Shown: one piece after another, positions 45,975 to 55,672 of the stretch
Layout of the letters: every line of letters begins with the position of its first letter
How positions within the stretch are numbered: the first letter of the stretch is position 1
NCBI GenBank assembly: GCA_027559495.1
Contig: JAMXSV010000008.1
Coordinates: 1,798,001-1,862,000 of the forward strand
Origin: Aurifilum marmelostoma
Lineage: Eukaryota; Ascomycota; Sordariomycetes; Diaporthales; Cryphonectriaceae
Direction: 5' to 3'
Length of the DNA stretch: 64,000 nucleotides
Notes under the pieces: model-generated
Told to the model about the DNA's origin: nothing
The model's database searches: none
The model's input: the letters and a program-made list of their open reading frames with translations, nothing else
Program-made: the position numbers and the translations under genes

Positions 45975-46970
45975 GTATCTCTTAATATAATATTTGCTAT
46001 TAGACTATTTTATTGCTTAATAAGTCTTTCTATCTTAGAAGAGATTAATAAAGCCTCTCTAACTTATATATAGTAATTAGTTAATATACTTATAAAGATA
46101 AGTTTATTTTAAAGCTTAGTATTAATAGCTCTTTCTAAGATAGTAAGCTTTACTTAATTAGGCTATAAAGTGCCTTTAGCTTTAGAGAATACTTATTCTT
46201 AGGTAGTAAAAAAGAAAGAGAATTACTAGTTCTTGCATTAATAGATCTTAAGGAGTGCTTATATTGCTTATTTAGCTTAATTAGCATTATAATAATAGCT
46301 AGCTAAATATTCTATAAAGGCTTAAAGATTGCTAATTTAGTTAGGCCCTTTTAAATTAAAATAAAGATTAGCTAGCTTTTAAGCAGCTCTTTTAAGGCAT
46401 TTAAATATAGTATAAAACTTATTATATAAGTTTCTAATAAAGTAGATATTCTAGCTAAGTTTATAGTATATTTAGATTTCCTATAAAGGGAACTTTAAGC
46501 AATCTCTATTAAATTTCTTAAGCTAAAGCAAGAGCTTTTATTATATATAAAGTTAATTATTAAAATTATTATTATTATTATAATTAAAGCCTTTCCCTTA
46601 ATTATAAAAGTATAAGCTCTACTTATTAGCTACTTTTTATATACTTATATATAATATCTTATTTGCTTTAGTTTTATATAATCTAGCTTTAATAGTTATA
46701 ATATATTGCAATAGCGCTTATAATACCTCTCTATGCTAATAGCTTAGAGTTTTTTAGATAGTATAGCTAGCTATTAGCTCCTTTTTAAGAAGCTAAGTAA
46801 TATAGGCGAACTAGCTTTCTTATAGCTTATATAGTTATTTAAAGAGGGCATATAGATTTAGTTTAAGGCCTCTACCCGCTATAAATAGTGCCTATTATTC
46901 TTTTTCTTCTATTATTAACTGCTGCGCTTAAGTAGCGCTATTGCAGTAGATAATAGGAAGCTAGAATATA

Positions 46971-47193
46971 TATAAAAGGCCTAGCTAAGGGGTATGCACT
47001 TAATTAGAGGTCTATTACTATAAATATTCTAGCTTAGGGAGTAATAGAAGAAAGATAAGGAATTTTCTACCTATAAGCAGCTAAAAAGCTACTTTATAGG
47101 TATAGCGTAGCGTGCGTATTATATAGCGCGTTATATGGCATTCTTAGCTTTGGTAGCTGCCGAAGCCCCTATACACGGCCTTAGCCTGTAATA
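46971..47193 (-). repeat. Gypsy copy 1, 5' LTR
   Basis: 223 bp; begins TATAAAAGG (mutated TGTGAAAGG in this orientation) and ends CCTGTAATA before duplication GCTAT. Confidence 0.93.
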
Positions 47194-47198
47194 GCTAT

Positions 47199-48700
47199 TA
47201 TGCTATCTTCTATCTATATAACTATACTATATATTAAATAGCCTATAGATTTATTTTCTTTCTAGTCTAAATTTATCTAAATAAATATAGGAAGCCTTTT
47301 CTTTAGGCTAACTAATTTATAGCTAAAATATTTATTATTTTAGTATATTTATAGCATTTATTATTGCTTATTGCTAACTTTAAGGCTAAAGCTTTTAATG
47401 CTTTAATAATAGCGAAATTTATATTTAAGAAGAGCCTAATTCTCTACTAAAGAGTTATAACTATATCTTAAGATTATAGATAGCAGAAAGATAAAATTAG
47501 GCCTTATTTAAATTATTAAATATATTAATTAGCTATTACTTAATTAATATATTATAATATCTCTATTTAAGGCCTAGCATTTATTTAGTCTAGCTAAAGC
47601 TAGAGATCTTAATGCAAAAAGAATAGGTAAGGATTTTATATTTTTATAGCTGCTTTCTAAAAGCAATTATTTAGTATATACCTCTTAAGCAAGCCTAAAA
47701 GAGTATTAATCGCAATTTCTAGTAATAAATATCCCTAGGAAATAGGCTGCCTAGCTTAAATTCTTAATATTAAATCTTTCTAAAAGGCCTTATTTAATAA
47801 GATTAATACTTATTTATTTAAAGCTTATTAGAAGAAGATTATTAATATAGCTGCAAATAATAATCTTTAGTTAATAGTTAATAAGAATTACTATATTACT
47901 ATAAAGCTAAATAAAGCCTATCTTAAAGAGTTTACTAATTAGCTTCTTCTGCTATTGCTATAGCAATTGCTTAAAGCTATAAAGCAACTTTATTACTTAA
48001 AGAACTTGCAGCTTTAAAAAGTTAAATCTAATAATATTTTCTTTAAAATATTTAGCTAGAAATTCTACTAGGCTATTTAGCATCTTAATAAAAACTTCTT
48101 CTTTAAGATTACTATTTAGAAAGGCTACTATTATATTAATCTAATTAATTTTCTAATTAAGTATTACTGCTAAATAGAAAAAGGTCCTTTAGATTAATGC
48201 TTTACTAATTAATATAAATATTTTATTAAAATTAATGCTTTTTTATTAAATAAATCCTTATACTACTACTTAAATCTTATATTCTAAAATCTTTCTATTC
48301 TTATTAAGCTTTCTCTTAAAAATATATTGCATTTCTAGAGTATAGTACTTAAAGTATTATTCTTAAGCTTAAAATATTTCTAATTAAATAAGATTTTTAA
48401 GCTCTTTATATAGGCTAGCATGCTATTTAGCTTAATTATAATTGCAAAAGGCTTTATAAAGTATACTTAGTTTATTTAAAGATAAGGATATTATATTAAC
48501 TAGAAAATATAAGATTTTAGCTTTAATAAGCTTTTAGCTTAATATAAGCGCTAATATTTATTTAATAATTAGCTAGCTAATAATAATTATATTAGTAATA
48601 GTACTAATAAGCTTTTTAATAGAAATTAGGACCTTATAGCCCCTTTAGATCTTATATATTATAAGATTTGCTATAGTAATAATTTTCTAGCAAAGTATAT
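47199..48700 (-). pseudogene. Copia reverse transcriptase/RNase H vestige
   Basis: On the minus strand, reading through RIP stops, a run near 47.5-47.9 kb gives AAYFLGIFITRN, then GLLERFNI before it and IRPNFIFLLSII after it. This is the copia-specific C-terminal RT block (AxYFLGIxI ... TRPDI). Further left, an RNase H-like segment (LDKFRLERK) is broken by the gypsy insertion. This settles class and orientation of the outer element. Confidence 0.85.
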
Positions 48701-50199
48701 TAAATTATTTAATTAGATATACTCTAAACTAAGTAAAAGGCTTTGCAATATTTATATTTAACAGCTAATTTAATATAATGCTAAGCTCTTCTCTTAGCTC
48801 GAATTTATTGCCTTATTAATAATATTTGCTAAGAATATAAATTATATATTACTGCTTAGATATAATAGTATTGCTTAGATCTAGCTTATAATTATTACTT
48901 AGAAGGCATTTATTAAAGAAAGCCTTATAAGAGCACTAATTTAATATCTTTATTTAATTATTAATAATAAAGTTTATAATAGCTATTGCTGCCTTAAATA
49001 AATAGAGCTATAGTAAATATAGCATTTTTAAGTTCTCTATTTAGCAATATGCTTTTTCTATAATAATGCAATTTAAATATTTAGCTAAGCTATTCTATTT
49101 AAGCATATATAGCAATAATAGCATTAGCCTAATCTTCTCTTTTCTAAGCTATTATTAAAGCTTATTTTTATCTTTTCCTAAAAGCTTTATGCTATTATCT
49201 ATATAAATCCTTTAAACCTTAGCCTTCTATTAATAGTATAAGGTTTTAAGTATTCTTAAGACTTTTCTAGAGCCTAATTCCTTATTAGAAAGTATAGTAA
49301 ACTAATAATAAGCATATTTTTCTTTAATAGCGAAAATGCTATATTATTTGCTATTTATCTTTTTTATTACTATAGAAAAGAAGTTAAGATACTAAATCTC
49401 TTTAGCGCTTTTAGGCTTAATAAATTCTTAGCTTAGTATATACTTAAGAATCTTTTTATAATTATAGGCTTTATATATAAAATCTCTTTTCTATTTAGAA
49501 AAAAGCATTTCTAGCTTAATACTAGCTATTGCTAAAGTAATTCTTAAAATAGCTTCTTTGCTAATATGCCCTAAGCATTAATGCTATTTAGCTAAATTAA
49601 TAGCTAAGGCTAAGGATTTTATAGCTTTATTTAAGAGGAATGCGCTATATGCTATTAAAGTAATAATATTAAAGTTATTATTAAATTATGCAATTATACT
49701 ATATTCTTAAGGCTTAAGAAGATTAAAGTTTCGAATCTTTAAGCTTTTCTTATAAAGATATAGAATATTAATAATATTTTAAGCAAATTTAGAGCAGAAA
49801 TATATCTAATATAAAGTAAGATTATTAGTAATACTATTAACTTTGCACTTTAGCTATATTATTCTAACTTTAAGAGAAGTTATTAGATCTTTTTTTATAG
49901 TAATAGCTAGTATATTTATTAAATAATTAATATTAATAAACTTTTCTTTAGTGCTAAAGATATAGTAAATAGTACTTATATTGCTATAAATCTTTTATTA
50001 ATAAAGTTATTAATAGAAATATTAATATTAAGTAAAGAAGAGAATATAATAATAATATGCAATTAGTAATAATAGTTTTTATATATTAAAGTTTTTAAAA
50101 AATTTAATATATTTAGAGCTTAGGATAGCTTAATTTAAGCTTTCTAATTAGCTAGATTTATAATAGGCATTAAGTATAGCTTAAGAGAAGAGAAAGATA

Positions 50200-51450
50200 T
50201 ATTAATAATCTTTTTCTTTAATAGCTTATTATTTAGATATAAGGTTTGCCTTTTAAGTGCTTATATTTTTATCTTTTTTATTATTCTTTTTCTCTATTTT
50301 TCTTTTATATCTTTACTTATCCTTTTCTTGCTTTTTCTTAGGATAAATAAACTAATAATTATTAGCTAAATAGTTATAATAAGAGCATATTCTATTATTC
50401 TTTTTTCTACTCTTTTTCTTCTTTTATTGCCTTATAAGATTTGCGCTTTTAAGAGTCTTTAAATTCTTTGCTTTATTAATATAGTTAGCTTAAATAGCTT
50501 TAAGAGTAAATTAGCTTTAAAGGCTTAAGTATATAAATTGCTTAATATATATAATTTACTAAGGATATTTAGTTTAAATGCTTTAAATAAAATTAATTTA
50601 ATACTCTATATTTTCTATCTAATAGCTAAGAAAAATTAGCTTTTCTTTAATAAAATTAAAGGCATTTATATATTTGCTTAGGATTTTATAGAACTTGCTT
50701 TAAATAGTTTAAAGCTTTATAAAAAGCTCTTAATATTAAATAGATTTAGTGCTTATAGCTTAATTCTTTAAAATAAGCTACTTAATAATTAAATTAGAAA
50801 TATAAGTAATAAAAGCTTTAGCCTTTTTTAAATAGGATTACTAAATTATTAAGTTAATAATAGCTAATTTAATATTTTTATTTAAGGGATTATTAAAATT
50901 AATTAGAATTGCTATTAAAGCTTTATTAGTATAAGTTAAATAGCCCTTTTTCTTAATCTTTAAAAAAAGAGATTTAAATAAGTTAAATTTATAATATTTA
51001 AAGAGAAGCTTCTTTATAATAGGCTTCTATAAAGGCTAATTGCTTTAATAAAGATAATCTTCTTTACTAAGTTGCTTTAAGACTAAGGAGCCCTTCTTTC
51101 TATTCTTAATATTAGATATAATAGTTAATAAATAAGAGGATTTTTTATAAGTAGTTAATATACTTAGCTAAGCTATTTCCTCTAGCTATGCCTAGCTTTT
51201 TTTAGAAGGCTATTAAACTAAAGTCTTTAAGTTTATAAATGCGCTATATTTGCATTCTAAATATATATTTCTAGTATTAATAGCCTTTTATTAATTAAAT
51301 ATAAAGAATATAGAATATAGCTTTAATAATAAGAATAATAAAGAGAAATTCTAGTATTTATAAATATAGAAAAGATATATTAAGTATTAAGCTTAAATAG
51401 ATAATAGAAGATATAATATAAATAGATTCTAAACTGCTAGGGTTAGAGAT
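50200..51450 (-). pseudogene. Copia gag vestige
   Basis: On the minus strand near 50345-50400 a zinc-knuckle-like block reads CSYYNYLANNY-stop-FIYP. With Tyr from Cys/His and the stop from Trp codons, this fits the C-x2-C...H-x4-C-W...P knuckle of fungal copia Gag, followed by a Lys-rich tail. Upstream limits are approximate. Confidence 0.65.
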
Positions 51451-51470
51451 TATAATTATATTAATAATAT

Positions 51471-51687
51471 ATTATAAAAGAGTAACTATAAAGCTTAATT
51501 TCCTCTATTTAGGCTATCTAGAGATTAAAGAGGAGGTTTATTTATCTTTAAATAATTGTGAAAAGGCCTTAATTAGTTAAGGAATAAATCCCTTGGTTTA
51601 TATGCATTAAACGCCTTCTGATGCCCTCGTCGTTTGGAGAGGGCGATGATCGTGACGATCGTGAAGATCGTGCCTTATTCATCAATA
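51471..51687 (-). repeat. Copia 5' LTR (right edge of island)
   Basis: 217 bp. The inner half is mutated; the outer about 90 bp are GC-rich and unmutated, including the short tandem GATCGTGAC/GATCGTGAA/GATCGTG at about 51648-51671. Confidence 0.93.
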
Positions 51688-51692
51688 ACTTA

Positions 51693-54235
51693 GGAGGTCG
51701 GACCGGCGTACTATCCCAATAGAGGCCAATCGCCTTCAGAGGGAATCAGCACAACACTATGCCTAGCGTGTTGCCCTCCCCTCGAGGAATTCCTACTATA
51801 TTGACTCCTGGTGTCTCATCAGCCTGATTCGTTTCAATCACTGACAGTGCTGGCTAGGGATATAAATTATTCAATCAAAACGTACTGCGTCGACAACACT
51901 TCCTTTCCATCTGAACTTTCTTGATCCGGAAGAGAATGCATGCGCCAGGATCGCGTAACGGATATCTTGATACAATTCACTTATGCATGTAGCAGCCATA
52001 TTTTGCCACACAGTGATATCTTAAGTACCTAATGCTTAAATGAGCGCCCACGGCTGGTCTTGAAGAGGCTCGGCTAGCCATTCTAACCATGCCCATCAAG
52101 AAAGTCACGATTCCCTCATACAGTATGTTTGTTCATGCCTGGGCCCATTTGATAATAGGATGAATGTTTCTATGTACCATTCTGGCAACAAGCTCAGCAA
52201 TGGCGATATGATCACCATAATTTGGTGCCTCCGAAATAGCCCTGAGCCACGTCTCTACACAGTTACATCGGTCGGGTTGCTAAATCTCATTGGCAAACGA
52301 GAAGCATTTGAGCCATTCTATGCATACTTGAGTACATGAGACGACCAGAATCTGGAATACCAGCAGAGCACTAACGAACGTCCATAGCACATCATCAGTG
52401 TATCTTGAGCTCATCGCCGCTCCCTGGCCGAACGATTTCCTCATTCTGGAGGGTGCATTCCAAATCAGGGTCCAATAGGACATCCCTCACACGACATATT
52501 TGTCAGGGCATACAGGGGCGAGCCGTAGACAGGATCTTGCCACACGCAAAACCATCCCGCCCCCGGTATGCAGGTCATATGCACGCTCTCTGCCTTGGCG
52601 GTGCATAAGGCTGGGGGTGATGGTACCTCGCAGCTCCCGAGGGCAAGTGAGTTGCTGGCCTGACCTTCACCCTGGAGATCATACAATCACATCAGACCTG
52701 ATCGGTGCATTTCGAAAGAACGAGGAGAACATGGGCTTGGCTCAAAGCCGCAACGTACCCTTTCTGTATTCATCCACGGGTGCGGCGTGGCGAGCTGGAG
52801 GAGACTAGAGCAGACAACCGCTCGGATGATGTGTAGGGGATACATGGCTTGATGTATGTCGTCGTATAGGCAGGACTGGTGAAATACTGAAGTCTGCGCG
52901 TGGGATGCGCAAGAATAGAACAACCTGTAGGAGAATTGAAGTGCAAAAACTTCTAGGTGAGCTTTGCTCGTCTGAGCTGATAGGTATATATTTATATACG
53001 GTTTTCCTACTCAGCCATTTCTGGTTTGAACAGTTTGTGCTCTAGACATGACGATCAGTGGTCTGCCTAGCCGATATCCAATGTCCATGAGCCGTAGGAC
53101 AGTATCTCGGCACGTCATTTGTGTCATGATCAGGCTCGTATTCTCGGTCTAGCCGGGAGTACAGAATGCGCATTCCATCGAAGCATTGACAGCCGAACCT
53201 GCACACATCGCCTCGTATACATCACATGTCGATCATTACGGTTCTCGTCCTGTCGTTTTTCTTATGATCTCCAAGTCGGTGGCATTGTGTGATGAGATGG
53301 AGTCTGTGGACAGAATTTCAGTCGCTAAGGATGCCATGTATCAACGTGGGACGCAAAATTCGGCTAGGTGAAGTTGGGCTCCCTCATGGTGGTGTAATGT
53401 TTCCGTGCCGAGACGTTTTATTCCAAGTAGGCACAAAGTGTGATCAAAACGTGCATATATACTTACTTATATATATCGAGAAAGGTCTGTGCTTTTCCTT
53501 TTTTTTTTTTATAAAAAAAAAAGAACACTTACGGGTTCAAGACTCGTTTTAGAAATCTGAGGAATGCCCGCTTCAAAATATAATTAATGCTAGACTCGGA
53601 GCTGTCTGTTGTCACGAGCCTTGATGAAATAACTTCAGCCTGAGACAATGAGCCTTTACTGATAACTGACTGAGTTGATCATGCCACCTGTTTCTTGTGA
53701 TCAGAGCATGGCCTGACCTTGGTCGGAGCATCCCAGACGAGGTTACGGTGCCCATAGCCACAATGTCTGTCAAGCAGCACTAGTGGTCTATCTTGTGCTA
53801 CAGGATCGGTATACCCGACAGGACACCATTGAAGGATTGTTCGAACTGAAATACAGGTCACTCTCGGAACTCGAATGCAGGCATACAGGTCATCCCCCCC
53901 CCCCCTCTCTGTCGTGACTCTGCAGAAACACACAGGAGAAGGCGAGGCACAATATTTTGAGGAACCACCCCGAAGGGTCATCCAAGAGATTTACGCTGGA
54001 AGTGCTTCGTTTCGTTGTTTTTATTTCTCCCTCGACAAAACCTCGGCGCACAGAAAAAGAGTGAGCTATGTACTGATATACTACTGACTTCGTAGCAATC
54101 GGTTGAAGAAATTGGAATAATATTGACAAGTACGAAGTTGATGACCGACAACTCAAGGGTCCCCCTCGTGACCACCTAAATCCTTTTCGACACTACTCTT
54201 TCTTCAAAAGTTTTGGACGCTTTTGCGCTCTTGGC
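51693..54235. other. Gene-poor flank right of the island
   Basis: 2.5 kb of ordinary composition. Minus-strand frames at 52465-52686 and 52687-52923 are Cys-rich (for example NMSCEGCPIG and FYSCASHAQ) and could be exons or a decayed gene for a small secreted protein, but no start/splice model is convincing. A T-run followed by an A-run lies near 53500-53523 and a C-run at 53886-53896. Nothing else seen. Confidence 0.4.
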
Positions 54236-55672
54236 TTACGGGATGCCACCAAAGCCACCGCCTCCAAGACCACCAGGACCACTGCCCGCACCGGTGCTGC
54301 TAACAGCAACGCCACCGCCCGATGTGAGCTCGAAAGAGTAGGTAGGAGCTGTAGGGAGAGAAAATACAACATTAGTGGTCGCGGATTGTTGACAGGAAGG
54401 CTGGACATATATATGCACAAAGGAAACTCACTGTATGAAGCAGAGGTGTTGACGCCAACCAGGATCCAGGTGAAGAGACCCTCGCTCAGGTCACCCTCGT
54501 CGCTGAAGTAGACGTAGTTGAAGACAGGGTCAGAGGTGCTGTCCTCGGTCTCCTGCTCACCAAAGACACGGTCCTCAGCGTTGGTGGTGATGGGGTTGGT
54601 ATTGGTGTTGTAGGGGCTCTCCGCCTCAACGAGGTCGATCAGGTCCTGGTCCCAGAAGAACTGGCCAATGTGGGAGACGCTGCCTCCGGTGATGGTACCG
54701 TTGGCTAGCTCCGTGGCGTTCTCGTGAAGCACGATGTGGATGTGGTTGGTGCGGCCAGAGTAGTGACCAGGGAACAGGGTGGTGAACTGGACCACACCGT
54801 CGTCGTCGGCCTGCTGGATACCACGAAGGAAGGTGTTGTTCAGGTTGGAGGCGTCATCAGAGTTGCCGTTGCCATTCTCCTGGACACCTGTATGACGTGT
54901 GAACAGCTTGGGTCAGCTCTGTGCTGGAGAGATGGAGATTGTGTATCAAGAGGTATCTTACCGGCATAGACACCAGTGGCGTTGGCATTCCAGACATCGG
55001 CCCAGACGCTGGGGAGAGGCTCGCAAGTGGAGACGTCGATGAACTGGAGGTCGGACACAATAGTAACGCCCTCCTGACCATCAATCACGTTGGAGCGGAC
55101 GTACTCGCCGAGGACGTAGAATGGGCCAATCTCACCCTCGGGGTTGAGGACAGTGCAGGTGTCGTCAGAAAAGACGTACTATTATTCAAGAAAACATGTC
55201 AGCCCTTGATATAATACATCAAGACTCGATAGACTCATTCATGGCGGGGTAGAATAATACTCACAGTCTCGTCGCTGGCGGCAGTGGTGGCATTCAGGTC
55301 ACCCTCGTGGTCGGTATCCAGGACCTGGGTGGTGTTGCGCTTCATGATTGGGGCTGCAAGGTTTATTCCGTTAGCATATGATGAATATTACGCATACACA
55401 TGGCGGATCGATATGGTGTGAGAGCAAGACTGACAGTCCCTGGCGATGTTCCTCGCCAAGCGGTGCTTCTCCATGGTAGCCTTGCGGCGCTCGACAGCAC
55501 GGGCAGTGTGTCCACGAGCCTCAAGCTTGGCAGCGCAGCCCTCGAGGGCACGCTTGTTGGAGATGTGCATGTCGCGAGTCTCGACGGCATGGCGGCGCTC
55601 CTCCTCCTCGTGGCCCGGATGGGCAGCAGCAAGAGCTGCGAGGCCCAGGATGATGGTCTGGGTGAAGATCAT
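54236..55672 (-). CDS. Secreted intradiol ring-cleavage dioxygenase
   Basis: Five exons, 55435-55672, 55265-55353, 54962-55178, 54432-54887 and 54236-54348, all joining in frame with GT-AG introns of 74-86 bp, give 370 residues. Signal peptide (MIFTQTIILGLAALAAA), a charged His/Glu/Arg N-region (HPGHEEEERRHAVE), then the non-haem Fe(III) intradiol fold. NPEGEIGPFYVLGEYVR carries the ligand Tyr region, and FPGHYSGRTNHIHIVLH carries the other Tyr and the His-x-His ligands. It ends in a Gly-rich tail (GSGPGGLGGGGFGGIP). Relatives open catechol-type rings between the two hydroxyls using O2. Secreted fungal members are linked to lignin-derived aromatics; the substrate here is unknown. Confidence 0.92.

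Larger units (their letters stand above)
33800..46600 (-). pseudogene. Gypsy copy 1 gag-pol vestige, split by nested element
   Basis: Read from right to left: gag begins right of 45975, is cut by the nested element at 37953-45974, and resumes at 37952. Alignable blocks to copy 2 include the sequence around the insertion point (GAGAACTTAATAAAAAAGA in both) and the RT/RNase H junction near 36.18 kb. TAA and TAG interrupt every frame; TGA is rare. Limits are approximate. Confidence 0.75.
31168..47193 (-). mobile_element. Ty3/gypsy chromovirus copy 1 (middle layer, interrupted)
   Basis: LTRs of 223 bp at 31168-31390 and 46971-47193 in the same orientation, flanked by the duplication GCTAT at 31163-31167 and 47194-47198. 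Excluding the nested copy (37953-45974 plus a 5-bp duplication) the element is 7,999 bp, almost the length of the nested copy. A polypurine tract (complement of 31394-31414) abuts the left LTR on the minus strand, so the left LTR is the 3' LTR and the element reads right to left. It landed in the RNase H coding part of the copia element. RT sequence lies at about 36.1-36.8 kb on the minus strand. All frames are RIP-destroyed. Confidence 0.93.
30511..51687 (-). mobile_element. Ty1/copia LTR retrotransposon, outermost of three nested elements
   Basis: Direct LTRs at 30511-30728 and 51471-51687 (about 218 bp, TG...TA ends, the CA end mutated) are flanked by the 5-bp duplication ACTTA at 30506-30510 and 51688-51692. 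Removing the 16-kb insertion at 31168-47198 leaves about 5.1 kb, a normal copia size. Orientation is minus: a gag zinc-knuckle vestige lies near 50.35-50.4 kb and reverse transcriptase/RNase H vestiges at 47.2-48 kb, so the right LTR is the 5' LTR. All frames are broken by in-frame TAA/TAG consistent with RIP of CAA, CAG and TGG codons. It is the oldest insertion of the stack because the others lie inside it. Confidence 0.93.

Noticed and set aside
30511..51687. AT-rich island as a centromere or as mitochondrial/organelle insertion
   Set aside because: Paired LTRs, target duplications and retroelement domains explain the whole block; no organelle genes are seen. Centromeric function cannot be judged from sequence, but nothing requires it.
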